In this document: one piece after another, positions 1-11,897 of the stretch | Position numbering within the stretch: the stretch's first letter is position 1 | How the letters are laid out: every line of letters starts with the position of its first letter | Origin: Symbiodinium natans | Lineage: Eukaryota; Sar; Dinophyceae; Suessiales; Symbiodiniaceae | Direction: 5' to 3' | DNA length: 64,000 nt | Assembly (NCBI GenBank): GCA_905221605.1 | Contig: CAJNDS010002470.1 | Span: 316,001 to 380,000 of the forward strand | Notes under the pieces: generated by a model | The model's database searches: none | The model's input: the letters and a program-made list of their open reading frames with translations, nothing else | What the model was told of the DNA's origin: nothing | Made by a program: the position numbers and the translations under genes

Positions 1-787
1 AACTCAAGGGGTTGTCTTTGGGGTGTTTGAGGTGTTGGGTTTTGGGTTTAGGGTTTAGGGTTTAGGGTGATTTGGGACCACCTCAGACTGAATGGGATTC
101 GATTAGTAGAAGAGGCGCGACGTGTCTTGTGTTACAGACGGCTCCCCTTCGCTAGGCCACCCAAGAATCTGCTGACATGACCGTCCGAGGTGTTGTTGAT
201 ATCGACTTTGAAGCTCGGCAGCTGGCTTATGCATCAGTCTGGCTGGCCCTGTGTGTTTTTCTGCACTTGGAGAAGCTGAGCCCGTCACCTGTCTAGATGT
301 TTGAGCCTTCCCCAGAACCCTTTTTGAAAACATTTGAAAACCCTAGAATAGCAAAAATAGTATAGTAAAAATAGTACGAATAATAATTCGTATTTTAATT
401 TTTAATAACAGTACTAATAGTAATACTAGTAACAATAGAAACCCTAAGACCCAGGCCTCTTGCTGTTTCACATGCCTGAGACGGGCCGGCGTGGAGCGGA
501 AGAGATGGAAGGCTCGCAGACCTGAACCCTGCATGGCGAAGCTACATGAGCTAGGGTTTATATTACTGTTCTTGGTGAGTGTACATAAGGTTCGTTTTTT
601 TAATATTTGGTGAGTGCATATATTGGGTGTCCTTTTGGGGGTACAAGAAATATAAACCCCACTTCAATGACATGAACTCCTGTCTGAAGAGGCGTGTCGA
701 TCCAGATTCCCGACATGCTCCAGGATGGAGTGCATGCTGGTCAGGAAGTCTCCAGATTTCAGAAGTTCTCAAGACCGGAGCACCTGC

Positions 788-978
788 CTTACTAGTATTG
801 CAATTATTACTATTATCACTACTACTATTACTAGCTTTCCTACTATTACTACTACCATTAATATTATTATTGCTATTACCATTATTATTATTATTATTAC
901 TATTACCATTATTATTATTATTACTATTACCATTATTATTATTATTACTATTACCATTATTATTATTATTATTATTGA
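788..978. repeat. ATT/ACT trinucleotide microsatellite
   Basis: Imperfect (ATT)n with ACT and ACC variants. It gives long false open frames (poly-Leu, poly-Ile) on both strands. Confidence 0.95.
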
Positions 979-1087
979 CTGCAGGAGGGTGTGGGGATTC
1001 TCCGGCGCCATGCTGTGATGCAGCGCTTGGCGATCGCGCGCTGCCCAGTTGCGAATCGCAGGATGCCTGACTCAGAGCACTGCAGCA

Positions 1088-1134
1088 GGGTTTAGGGTTT
1101 AGGGTTTAGGGTTTAGGGTTTAGGGTTTAGGGTT
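1088..1134. repeat. Telomere-like TTTAGGG block
   Basis: About six perfect TTTAGGG units. MITE C copy 1 follows 15 bases later. Confidence 0.95.
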
Positions 1135-1148
1135 CCGAAGACCACCAG

Positions 1149-1222
1149 GATGGGCTATTAGGCCTTAAAATTTCCATATTGAACCCTATAAAGGGCCTTT
1201 TTAAGGGATTACAGGGTATAAT
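1149..1222. repeat. MITE family C, copy 1
   Basis: GATGGGCTATTAGGCCTTAA, then GAACCCTATAAAGGGCCTTT and AAGGGATTACAGGGTATA. The middle repeats in the copies at 5820, 13754 and 21215. Confidence 0.65.
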
Positions 1223-1395
1223 GGCACGTGCTGGTAGCTTGAGGTGCCAGGCAGCACCCTTGCATGTCGACGGAAGCGATACCGTAGAACTCCACAGAGG
1301 TGCTCTGCCTCGCCAGCGCCGGGGTCACAGGCCGACATATCTTCCTCCAGTCCCAGCCTGAGCTTTCTTGAGTCAACAAGGAGCAGGCACGGTCT

Positions 1396-1449
1396 GTGGT
1401 GACCCTAAACCCTAAACCCTACACCCTAAACCCTAAACCCTAGGTGGTG
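1396..1449. repeat. CCCTAAA block with GTGGTG on both sides
   Basis: About five CCCTAAA units (1402-1443) lie between GTGGTG at 1396-1401 and at 1444-1449. Confidence 0.75.
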
Positions 1450-2206
1450 CTATGATAAGGTTCTACCTTGCCAGCAACTTGGGCGCAGACAAGGTGCGCT
1501 TTGCTGTGGACAATTTGTGCTTGCAAGACACAGACAAAGAAAGAAGCCCTGTGCTTACGAGAGTCTTTCGCGGTTTAGGGTTCAGGGTTCAAGGTTTTTT
1601 GTAGCGAAACATGTCGACCTACACTCGTGTATGGCAGACTATGCTGCGACAACGTGTAGCTTCATGTTGGAAGCCATTACATCCAGCGCACCTTTGCCCT
1701 CTGAATGACATCTACGTTGTTTTGCCCTGTTTTGCTTGGTCTGGCTGGTTGCAGGATGCGGGCCGGGGGTTTTGCTGTACCTTTTGCAACGGCAATGTCC
1801 AAACTACCTGACACGCGACTATCCAGAGGGCATGAAACAAGAGGCCGCAACAAGGGGCCCGGCGGGGTGAGACTGCAACAACACCTGTTCTGGCCCACAC
1901 GATGGGCACCTGTGCACTATTCTGAACACAAAGGTGCACAGCAACCTTGTTGACCTTGTCAAGAGTCGACTTGATGCTGATGTACTTCCGAAATACCATG
2001 ATTCATAGTACGTTCTGCATTGTACAACCTCTGTGCAAGGAGCTCAAGCACAGCTCATCCTGCAAGCACAGAGCCTTGGACCCATGGTGCAACGTATTGA
2101 CGCCTGTGGCAGAGGCTGACTTTGCCCTGCTGCTCCCAGCCTCCATCCCTGGAATGGTCATCTCCTTTGTCTTCGTGTTGCCTCTGCTGGGAACCCGGTT
2201 GCCAAG

Positions 2207-2291
2207 TCGTCGATGCCCATGCCGATGCCTGTGCCCTCAATCCCTTTCCAGAACTGCCACTCAGCGAAGCTGAGGTTAGCAAAGGCATCGG
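2207..2291 (+). CDS. Candidate exon (85 nt)
   Basis: Acceptor GCCAAG, then VDAHADACALNPFPELPL and SEAEVSKGI, then donor GTGAGC. Composition and codon use look coding, but no second copy is present in the window to confirm it. Confidence 0.35.
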
Positions 2292-4495
2292 GTGAGCTAG
2301 CAGCCCTGAAGGCTCGGCATTGTTGCAGCCCCCATCCCTCGAAGAGTGAATGATTTTGATTCCTGACAAGGCCGTGGACGACATGTTACGGGGAGAGGAT
2401 TCCGCTGCTGCATTTCAGTGCTCTGAGTTCCATGATGGGAGGTATCTCTTCCAATCTCGGGCTTGCTCACGCTGTGCACGCTCGCCTCCAATTCCTTCTG
2501 GCAGGTGCCATGATGCGTAGTTCAGCCAACCCTGTACCGTACACACTGTACCCCACACCTCTAATCACCCCATCCCGATGATGAATCCCTGAAGCCTTTG
2601 CGCGTGCCATGCAGTTTTGGCAGGTGCTGCTCGCCTATGCAGTCTTGGGCGGACCGGCGCTGATGCCAAGCACCTACAGCTTGAGTCAACAGTGCTTCAG
2701 CCTTTAGACCTTAAACCCTAAACTCTAAACCCGAAACCCGAGACCCGAGATCCGAGACCCGAGACCCGAGACCCGAAACCCGAAACCCGAACCCGAACTT
2801 ACTACGGCTGAACTCGCGGCCCAGGTTCGCCCCCCTCATGTCAGCCATGAAGGCAAATCTCGTCGGTGATGAGGAGCAGGGCAAGGCCTGCTGACCCTAT
2901 AGAAGAACGAAGAGGAACGGTAGCATAGCAGATGTCTAAAATATAGTATCATAAGTAATATACTCAAACATTGTGTCTTTGGTTTCTTACTGCTATAACT
3001 TTTACATGTAGTATTCTTACTCCTTAGTGATGCTCTTATTACCGCGATTATTGTTACAGTGATTGTTGCTACAATCGCTCCATCGTTCGCCAGGTTTTCT
3101 AGGATAGAAACACTCTGCCTGCCGGGCAGGTACAGGGCGTGATCGCTGCACTGAGGGCTGCGGCCTCGACCTGTAGTAGGTGGATTCAAGTTGTGGACCC
3201 TTTCTTTGGCACCCTACAGCATAAGCATGTTAGGAAGAACCAAAATAATAGCAAGAGTAGTGTAGTGGATATGAACACTAAAATAGTAGTAAAAGTACTA
3301 GAGACGCCAAATGGGCTCGAATCTTGCCGGGAATCCTCCCCTATGGAGTTCGCAGTTCAGTGCTTCGGGATGTTTGGTTTACGGGTTCATGAGCTTGCGG
3401 TTCAGGAGCTTAAAGCTTTTTGTTCAATCTTTGAGGGGTGTAGGTGGGACGCCAAGTCGGATGTGTGTGTGTGGGTGTGTGTTTGTTTTTTTTCTCCGAG
3501 GCTCTGGCAAATGCAGCAGTCGGCCTTGTGCTGGGCAGCGGATTTCGTGCCCCTTGCTGGCAACAGAGAATGATTTGTAACTTCAGGGTAAGATGCCTTA
3601 TCCGGGAGCTTGCACATGGTTAGTTCACCAAATGTGCAGGGGGGGGGGGGGGGGGGGCGCACGATGACAGGGATTCAACAAGGGACCATGCTTGACCACA
3701 TGTGCGTAGATGGCGAAGTAAAGAGAGGTGAGACTCAATTGTGATTCTGTCCCACGCATCAAAGCCGTAATTCGGCGAACTGGGCTTAGCAGAACTAGCC
3801 TACAAGTCTTGTACCTTGCCGGTATCCTGGCATCAAGCAACCCTATAAGCCATTAAAACCCAAACATGAGCGCCTAAACCCCCCCCAGCCACCAAAACCC
3901 CCGCCTTGCTGGCCTCAAGACATGTCTACGAGGCAGGCGGGCAGTCAGTGGGACGCCTCCAGGCGCGGCCCTAAAACTAGGGTTGCAGGGTCTGCCTCGG
4001 AGATTCATAGAGAAAGGCTGCGCGTGCCAGGTAGTTCACGGCGCAGGGCTTATGGGCCTGGGAGTGTTGAGGGCTTTCCCCCCTGGCAAGGATGGCCTTT
4101 TCCTGGTCGTGCTGCTGGAAGTTGCGGCATCCCTCGTGGCACTGACTTTGCCCAACAGTCTTCAAGCTGAAATGGCCCACACCAATGTGTCACCTACTCT
4201 ATGGTACTGGTTATGCAGTTTTGCTACCGTCTGTCCTATCATTTGGGCAAGATGATGAGGCTACAACATTGGGGCGTTTGCATTATCATCTGTCACTGCC
4301 CGACCCTTACGTCTACTGTCGCAAGGCTCGTTTTGCAGTCATCTCTCCGGAAAGCTCGGCTTCCACTCATGCCAGGCATTTGAAGATCTGAGCGACACGG
4401 AGATTGTGTGCACGCAGCGCTCGCAAGATGAGCCGGGTGATCTAGGCGTCTCCGGGGTGCTGGGTGTGGGCTGCTCTTGGCCACGGCAACATGCG

Positions 4496-4606
4496 CTTGG
4501 TAGCCCAGTGGTACCCTTTACCTTTGTTTTGTTTATGGGTTCCCTTTTAGAATAGCCAACCCAAAAAAGGGTGCCCTTATTATAATATGGTTACTGGGCT
4601 ACCAAG
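4496..4606. repeat. MITE family E, copy 1
   Basis: Perfect inverted ends CTTGGTAGCCCAGT / ACTGGGCTACCAAG. The inside has GGGTTCCCTTTTAGAATAGC and CCAAAAAAGGGTGCCC. Confidence 0.8.
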
Positions 4607-4651
4607 TGCAGAAGTGCATGATGTTTAAGCATGTTAAGCATGTCGACACAG

Positions 4652-4728
4652 GCTCTCTGGGTGACAGCGGTGGTGAGGACGAAGTTTGGCGCGAAAGAGA
4701 GCCTCTGCTTACCAGCAAAGCCAGCAAG
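4652..4728 (+). CDS. Candidate exon (77 nt), GC donor
   Basis: Acceptor GACACAG, then SLGDSGGEDEVWREREPL and LTSKASK, then donor GCCAGC and a TTTAGGG block 14 bases on. The layout equals that of the LamG introns. Not recognised. Confidence 0.4.
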
Positions 4729-4809
4729 GCCAGCCCACACTAGTTTAGGGTTTAGGGTTTAGGGTTTAGGTAGGTCAGCTGTAGGGCCTGCCTACAAAGA
4801 ATCTGCAAG

Positions 4810-4899
4810 CACACTTTGGCGATTCCGTCGTGTCAGGAAGCTGCCGAAGCTGCCGATGTCGGAGAAGAGACGTCGCTTAGAGTGGAAAGCTTGCAGATT
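4810..4899 (+). CDS. Candidate exon, basic
   Basis: After the acceptor CTGCAAG the frame reads LWRFRRVRKLPKLPMSEKRR and then RLEWKACR, a strongly basic segment without stops. The 3' end is uncertain. It may follow the exon at 4652-4728, with the TTTAGGG block between them. Confidence 0.3.
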
Positions 4900-4990
4900 A
4901 GAGTCATAGAGAGACAAAACAGCTGCTGCCGCGCGCTCGGGTAAGTTCAGCCTCTCTGATGGCTGAGCTCGCCGCAGGCATTCACGGTAT

Positions 4991-5099
4991 ATGGGGATTT
5001 GCGAAATTATCGGTACCTTATTGGGTTCCCTATCATAAGGGAATCTTACTATTTGGGGGTTTATGGTCCTGATGGGTCCCTGATTTTCTTAAACCCCCA
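4991..5099. repeat. MITE family B, copy 1
   Basis: Family B is about 90-130 bp with ends ATGGGGGTTTCCGAAATTAG-like and the complement. This copy begins ATGGGGATTTGCGAAATTA and ends TTCTTAAACCCCCA. GT and AG lie exactly at its borders. Confidence 0.75.
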
Positions 5100-5100
5100 G

Positions 5101-5158
5101 ATTGACAGCTCTGGCCTGCGATGTGTGCCAGGTGGCGGCACCGCGATCACCACGGCAG
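5101..5158 (+). CDS. Candidate exon abutting a MITE end
   Basis: The acceptor CAG is formed by the last bases of the hairpin element at 4991-5099. The frame IDSSGLRCVPGGGTAITTA is followed by a GT donor at 5159. Not recognised. Confidence 0.3.
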
Positions 5159-5329
5159 GTTGCTAGCTCGCCTCAGGCATCCGCTTTCACAGGTTCGTAC
5201 AACACACAGCTCATCTACGCTATATATGTATATGTATACAAAGTCATTTATTTGTTTGTTTCATGGTTTTTCTGTGTTTATTTCTGTTTCTGTCTATGTA
5301 TACGGTGTGTGTATGTGTGCCGATCCGTC

Positions 5330-5330
<1 letters not shown>

Positions 5331-5425
<95 letters not shown>

Positions 5426-5431
5426 ACTGAG

Positions 5432-5478
<47 letters not shown>

Positions 5479-5512
5479 GCACGCACGCACACACACACAC
5501 ACACACACACAT
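5331..5512. repeat. (TG)n followed by (CA)n
   Basis: About 45 TG units, a short spacer near 5422-5436, then about 37 CA units including CGCA variants. The two halves are complementary and could fold into one long hairpin. Confidence 0.97.
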
Positions 5513-5617
5513 CGGCTTCACGTGAACAGACTTGTTGCGGATAGCTTGGCTGCGCAGATTGGGCCCTCGGCAGCTTCGAGAGGCTGCCGATCGGAAACCA
5601 TCGAGGGAAAGTTTGGT

Positions 5618-5714
5618 GTTTAGGGTTTAGCGTTTAGGGCCTTACGGTTTAGGGTTTAGGGTTTAGGGTTTAGGGTTTAGGGTTTAGGGCCTTGGGGTTT
5701 AGGGTTAAGGGTTT
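5618..5714. repeat. TTTAGGG block
   Basis: About 12 units with some variants (TTTAGCG, CCTTACGG). Confidence 0.9.
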
Positions 5715-5819
5715 GCGCTCTGCTTTGCTACGGGACCAGGTGCAGCTGTTCACCATGTTCAGGGTCCGTCGGTGAGGCTGGCTGCGGCGTAGCATGCATG
5801 ACCTCGATTGAGTGTACCT

Positions 5820-5899
5820 GGATGGGCGATTATACCCTATAATCCCCTAAAAGGCCCTGTATAGGGTTCATCATGGGGATTTTAAAGCCTGATAGCCCA
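5820..5899. repeat. MITE family C, copy 2
   Basis: GATGGGCGATTATACCCTAT at the left and GATAGCCCACC at the right. The core is in reverse orientation to copy 1 (CTAAAAGGCCCTGTATAGGG). Confidence 0.7.
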
Positions 5900-6060
5900 C
5901 CCTGGTACTGTCCACAAGCGCCAGAATCAAGAACGCATAATCTTGTAAGGTGCAGAACGCAACATATCCAGTGCCAAGACGCTACAAGGGACCCGACACC
6001 TGCTGCTGGCCGGCCACTGAATGCCGCTCGCTCAGCGTGCACTTTCGACCCAACATCAGA

Positions 6061-6154
6061 TGTGGGCGTTTACGAGAATATAAACCCCCAAATAGTAGGA
6101 TCCCCTGATAAGAAGGACCCCAATAAGGTACCCCTAATATCGTAAAGGCCCCAT
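6061..6154. repeat. MITE family B, copy 2
   Basis: GGGCGTTTACGAGAATATAA at the left and CTAATATCGTAAAGGCCCC at the right; the core CAAATAGTAGGATCCCCT is shared with other copies. Confidence 0.7.
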
Positions 6155-7500
6155 GTCGCGCAGCGTGCACTTGAAGTATTACAGTATGCATTGACTTGGG
6201 GAGTAGTGACACAGTTGACCTGGATCGCTTCTTTCGCGCGAGCACGAAGTGAAGCCAACATTGATGTTCTATAGCTTTTGAGGAGAACCATATCAAGGAC
6301 TCAGAACAAGGCTCGCAGATGAACTCATGTCGTGGTGCACGTGACTCGGGAGCAACCTTTGGTAATGCACCTTAAGAATCCCCGGACCTACTTGATTGTA
6401 GGTTGCCTTTAAGAAGCCTAGCAGGGGCTTTATCATCATCGCCTAGACGAAGGCAAGCTTGGGGATCTTTCAAGTATTGCCAGAGAGAGAGACAGCAGCA
6501 ACTCAGGTGGCGCCAAGTGCTGCTCGGGGCGCCGTCATGCCAAAGGCAAGTTCTTCCATTTTCATGCCCTGAAACCTTGAATGGTTTAGGGATGTTTAGG
6601 GTTTAGGGTTTATCAACCCTAAACCCTGGCTGTCTTGTCGCCGATCTGATTTCATGCGGATTCAAACAGGAAAGCGGGTGTCAGGCCAGCCGAGCCCAAA
6701 CAACAACTAACAACCAGCCAGCCAGCCGAAGGCAGAAATCTCGAACCTTAAGCCCTGAGCTAAACCTGAACCACAAAGAATGGCACCTTGTTGAGCCTGA
6801 AGCAATCTAGGTGGGGGGTTGTTCTGAATTTGGGTTCCACGTACGGCCCTCCCAATTCATGTAGAGGGAAGCCCTCACATGGTCGTCTTTCACAAGATCG
6901 CTGGCAGGGCAATGTTGTGGCGCACTACGCTCCGGGTCCGGAACTTGAAAGGGCCTGGAGACAAGACTTGATTTCCATGTGGCTTGCACGCTTTTCTGAG
7001 GATTTCCCGCCCGGCCCTTGCAATTTGTCGGGTGTCGCGGGCACGGTTCAGATGAAACACTTCTGCCAAGCTTGGCCGGCCAGCGTGAGAATCTCGTGGC
7101 AGGTCACACCTTGATGGAAAGGGACAGAAGATGGGTGTTCCTTTGACGCCCGTTCTGGAGCAGGACACCGGCTCAGTGAACACATCTAAGTGCCAGGACG
7201 TCATCCATCAGCTTGAGTTTATGACCGGCGCCCAACTAGCTCGATGTCACTAGACTTTAATCACCAGAAGCATGGGCTCTGAACCCAAACCTCTGATTCC
7301 GAAAATAGCACCTAGGCTCTAGAATCTTAAACGCGAAGCCCGAAACCCTCTAGACCCCATGGGCTTGGCAACAAACCGATTCTGGATTTTTGAGTACGGG
7401 CCGGACGAGCGGCTTTCCTTGCAAAACCAGAAGCAACAAAAACAAAATACAAGGCTAATTCGCTGAACCCCGAACCCAACCCTGAACCCTTGCACCCTCA

Positions 7501-7592
7501 GCCCTAAACCCTAAACCCTAAACCCTAACCCTAAACCCTAAACCCTAAAACCCTAAAACCCTAAAACCCTAAACCCTAAACCCTAAACCCCC
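7501..7592. repeat. CCCTAAA block
   Basis: About 12 units, including CCCTAA and CCCTAAAA length variants. Confidence 0.95.
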
Positions 7593-7697
7593 GATGGCAA
7601 AGAGGCGCAGCAGAGTCCGCGGACGAACATCGGCCAAGGACAATTCTGAGCCATGAAGCAAGGACGCCGCAAGGAGTCTTTGGGGGTTTAAGGGGGT

Positions 7698-7754
7698 TTA
7701 CTAGCCAATTCGGGTTTAGGGTTAAGGGTTTAGGGTTTAGGGTTACCAGTCAAT
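7698..7754. repeat. TTTAGGG block with imperfect flanking duplication
   Basis: TTACTAGCCAAT (7698-7709) and TTACCAGTCAAT (7743-7754) bracket a block of about five units; 10 of 12 bases match. Confidence 0.65.
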
Positions 7755-8863
7755 AAACTGGTTCTTGGGCGGGGGGGTGTTTCTGCTTACTCATATACTG
7801 TCGCTTTATTTTCCAGACTTCGAGTCATCCCCGATGCCCAATACCCTGCGCCTTAGGACCCTGAAGGCTACCCCTTGCAAGGCCCTTGCAACCTAAACCC
7901 CTAAACCTCAATCCCTAAACCCTAAACCCTAAACCCTATACCCTAAACCCTAAACCCTAAACCTCAAACCCTCGACCCAAGGCCTAAAACCCTCAGAGCC
8001 CGAGTGCGACCACAAGGCAATTAGAAGCTTAGCATGCTCAACCAAGGGCATTTGTTCTTGTCTCACTGAGCGCAATAGTGCCTCAAACCAATTGAGTCTA
8101 ATTAAGCGTTTTTTTGGTCTCGGAAATTTCTGAGAAGCCGTGATGCAGTGCTTTGCTTCAAAAAAGCCTTCACGCAGTCGTCATAATCTGCTTGTAGCAG
8201 GCCAGATGTTTGCCAGCTTGCCTTCCATGTACTGCAGACACTGTCCAGTGAAGAAGTGAGTACCGACTCGAGCCCCAGCCTTTCGGCACAGAGGCGCGCC
8301 AGTTTTCCGACGGGAGAGGCTCCGACAAAAAGATTGCAAAATTCAAAGGATCAAAAAAACACAAAAGGGGATCAACAAGAAACTAAACCCTAAACCCTAA
8401 ACCCTCGGCTGTTTATTTTGTTGTTCATGCCTTTTGTTGTCCGATCCTGCCGTTTCCCGACCGCCTCTTGTCATAATGAAGCAACCATGGGTCCGGTGGT
8501 GGCTGTCCTTGCTGGCATGCCGCTGCCTGGCTTACAAGATGGACTCTTACCGCAAGGCCACCAGGATGCACTTTAGGGTTTAGGGTTTAGGGTTTAGCGT
8601 TTAGGGTCTGGATTCCGATTGTCAGTGTGCGTGGTGGTTCTCATCGTGCGTTGCCACAAAGAAGTATCCCGCAGCCTTGTGTCACAGGTGGAGGAAGAGG
8701 ATGGCCAATCTTGTTCTTGGGTGAAAATGATGAGAGAAGACCTTTCATTTGTCGGGCCTAGTTGGTGATCAATAGACTGCAAGTGAAACTTAGAGAAGAG
8801 ACAGGGGCCAGGAGCCTCTTATTGGATGCGAGAGAGAGTTGTATTGGGGTTCTGGATCATTAT

Positions 8864-8970
8864 AACTTGGGATATTCCCCCTTCTACGAACAGTCCTTAA
8901 TAGGGCTTCTAGTACCCCCCAGTATAGTCCCTACTAAGGACTGTTTGTAGAAGGCGGGAACATCCCCGAC
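8864..8970. repeat. MITE family D, copy 1
   Basis: Arms of about 30 bp: GGGATATTCCCCCTTCTACG...CAGTCCTTA, mirrored by TAAGGACTG...GTAGAAGGCGGGAACATCCC. Confidence 0.8.
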
Positions 8971-9675
8971 CATTACGCTCTGTACTTCTTTTTTCCGGCC
9001 TTAATGTGATCGGCTGTGCACCAGGGCGAGAGCATAGGATATGTGCTTCTCCAAAGATGTCGTTTTGGTAGCAAGCAGAACATGGTTCTACTATATAATA
9101 CTATACTATACTTTACTCTACTATACTATACCTATGCTAGAATATACTATATACTATACCTATGCTAGAATATACTATACTATACTACTCCATACTATAC
9201 TATGCTATACTATACTAAAAAGGTAGAGAGCAGGTACCTTAACATCTTCCTTCTTTCCTTATACTCGGTTCCATCATGCATCAGCCATCACCCAAAAAGG
9301 TTGCAGTGCAGAACGATGCGCTGCAGGCTCGCCGGGCTTAGGTTGAACTGAAAAGTCCCAAGTGCTGGCTTTGTTGGGTGAATTGTGTACTGGGCTTAAG
9401 GCTACCACATTGGTCCAGAGGGTTTAGGGTTTTAGGGTGTAGGGTTTAGGGTTTGAGACGGAGCAGTGGTTATGATCTTGGGCGTTCTTAGCTTCATCTT
9501 TTTCTTGACCATGGTTTCCGGACGCGCGCAGCTGCGGTCCTGGTGGATTCATGTTCCCGAGAAGGAATGCGAAAATGTTGGCGGTCGCAAGTGATGGAGT
9601 ATTGCGAGCCAGTTGACATCTGCCGCATCTGCCCTTCAAACCACAAACGGCTTGTCTTCAGCTCCATTTCGACAG

Positions 9676-9750
9676 GCAGAGCTTGCCACCTTGCGGGAGG
9701 CTGTCAGAGAAGAGATCAAGCAGACTCTGCAGCCGGGAATGCAAGCAGCC
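9676..9750 (+). CDS. Candidate exon (25 codons), helical
   Basis: Acceptor CGACAG and donor GTACGC enclose an open frame, AELATLREAVREEIKQTLQP then GMQAA, typical of an amphipathic or coiled-coil helix. Not recognised. Confidence 0.4.
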
Positions 9751-9844
9751 GTACGCAAAACGACAGCAAAATGATGCAAAAGGCATATGAAAGATGAAGC
9801 ATGGTCATTCGCACCAGCAAAACTCTGAGCATGTTACGAATGAT

Positions 9845-9945
9845 ATGGGGGTTCTAAAGATCGGGGACCCGTAATATAATTAGACCCCAATTGGTAGGAT
9901 TCCCTTAAAACAGCACCCCAATAAGATACCCCGATTTCGGAAACC
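9845..9945. repeat. MITE family B, copy 3
   Basis: Left ATGGGGGTTCTAAAGATCGG, right CCCCGATTTCGGAAACC; the core contains GGTAGGATTCCCTTA. Confidence 0.65.
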
Positions 9946-9986
9946 AGCATTTGTTTCAGACTTGTTCTCGCAAGGTGAATAATTAT

Positions 9987-10085
9987 GGGTATTTCCCCAA
10001 AGGGGCACCCCAAAATAATCCGAATCCTAATTATAGGAACCCCCAAAGTGTCCCCCCGCCCCCCCTCTTTTTTTGGAATGCCCCA
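9987..10085. repeat. MITE family B' (related subfamily), copy 1
   Basis: GGGTATTTCCCCAAAGGGGC and ATAGGAACCCCCAAAGTG recur, on the other strand, in the element at 37231-37334. Confidence 0.5.
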
Positions 10086-11678
10086 TGGAAAAGTCTGAGT
10101 CCAAGGAAATCGGAAGTGGCTGCTCAGCTGCACCCGCAGCAAGCTCCCCCGGTGGTCTCAGAGCCAGCGCACCTTGGGAGCAAGAGTAGAAAACACCTCC
10201 CTAGCGTTTAGGGTTTAAGGCGGTTTAGGGTTTAGGGTTTAGGGACCCAAGCCCCTAACCCTAAACCGCAGCTTTACTCCTACGGGCGTCTGAGATCCAC
10301 AGTCCATTTCGGATGATCCTGGAATTCTGAGTTATGGATTCAGGGTTTGGGCCAGGGGTTGAGGAGAATCAGGCGGGAAAAATCGCTGAAGAGGTTCCTC
10401 ACATGTTTTGCAGGGTGCCGCCCTGTCCGACCACCATCTCAGGCAGCAGCTTTGTAGTGAGCTGGTGAATGATTGAGGTGAAGATGATCATCATTGATAT
10501 CGTGATTCGTAGTAGTGATCATATTGTTATTCACGTGTTGCTCCTAGCAACAGCAATATTCATGACCCCATTTTCACAAGTAGAGAATCAGCACCAGTAG
10601 TAGTATGGTTAGTAAATTGTTGTTATCTTGGTGCCAAATTGAACAATCACAGTTTTCATGTGAGAGCTGCTAGGGGTCGTTACTGCAGGGTGCCTATAGA
10701 GTCTATTGTTATATGGTTTTGCCTGAGAAAGAGAGCGAGTTCCGACTGCAGAAGGCCGCAGAACAGTCAACGATTGGCGCAGCTGCTGAAGACGGTCTCT
10801 GTTCCATGGCACGCAGACAGCTGAAGGCGCTTGTTAGTAGACGGCTTGAGGTGCACCAGGGTTTTAGGCCATTTTGGGTACAGACAAGAACACACTACGG
10901 GCCCAATGCATTCTAGTCTCTTCGAAAAACGAGTCGGTGCAGTGAGGGCTCCATGATCCCTTTCCCAGCGTTGAAGTCCCGAACAGCCACCCGACAGAAC
11001 GAGCGCCTCTGCCATCGGCTAATCAAAGTCATTTGTCCCCTTGAGCCATCACTAGCCAGTAATCACCATTGTAATCATGACAGCCAGAAAATTCAAACTC
11101 TAAGCCCGCCTAAACCCCGCACCCTCGGCAAGGGAGGATCCTCCCTTCCGAAACTTCGAAGTTTCCACAGCGAAAAGAAGCCGCCTCAAGCCCATGTTGT
11201 GCTGGGCAGCAGCCATGTCCAGACACATTCCATGCTGACTTTGGGACTACCGGTCTCCCGTGAAATGCGAAGTGGGAGTTTGCTGTCAGTTCGGTTAAGT
11301 TCCGCATACTTCCGCGGCGCGAGCTGACAATGGGCCTTGCACAATGTTTATCCATGTACATGCCATATGAGCTGCGGTTTTTTTAGGCACTTCTTGAGAG
11401 TTACTTTAGTACGGAAATCTATTTTTGGCTTGTGCTCAGAATGAGCTCCGCGCTGTGGCCGCGGAAGCACGCGTTTTGGGGTCTCTATGAATTAGTGGTC
11501 GCCTATTTTCGTAAACCCCCATGTATGTTGAAGCAGGTCGATCCAGGCCAGTGGCATACCCTACAGGGCTTCCAGAGCAAGTAAGGCCAACTTGAGCAGC
11601 GCCGAGGGCCATCTAGCAGCGCGGTGCAGCAAGAAGGCCACAGCACCAATTTTGTTGGGGGAAACTGCGCGAGTTTAT

Positions 11679-11760
11679 ATGGGGGGGTTTCCCAAATTAT
11701 GAATAGAATTCCCTTAGAGGGATCCCCAAAAAGGGAACCCCTATTGTCGGAAACCCCCTA
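11679..11760. repeat. MITE family B, copy 4
   Basis: Left ATGGGGGGGTTTCCCAAATT, right CCCTATTGTCGGAAACCCCC. Short version of 82 bp. Confidence 0.65.
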
Positions 11761-11897
11761 TCGGGTGCTTAGATGTATAGGTCGCTGCAGTTTGCTGAAA
11801 GCCATTTGCAGGTGACCGCACACGCTGCTCGGAAGAATCCCTTCGCTGCTTGTTGGCAGGAGTAAACCAGCAATCCTGCAGAGTGTCGCTAAGCCCC

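Larger units (their letters stand above)
1..2206. other. Region summary 1-2206
   Basis: Telomere-like blocks at 42-68, 1088-1134 and 1402-1443, the ATT microsatellite and MITE C copy 1. Otherwise unique sequence in which I see no convincing exon. Confidence 0.5.
5900..9675. other. Region summary 5900-9675
   Basis: Five telomere-like blocks, MITE B copy 2 and MITE D copy 1, and an AT-rich stretch near 9090-9220 with repeated TATACTATA. No supported gene. Confidence 0.5.

Noticed and set aside
1-68. Chromosome end
   Set aside because: The TTTAGGG units here are few and like those at dozens of interior sites, so the window edge is not evidence for a telomere.
579-1070. 163-codon frame rich in Leu
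   Set aside because: It is a translation of the ATT/ACT microsatellite; poly-Leu and poly-Ile frames on both strands are artefacts.
5102-5623. 173-codon frame with Cys-Val and Thr-His runs
   Set aside because: Most of it is the TG/CA dinucleotide tract, open in several frames on both strands.
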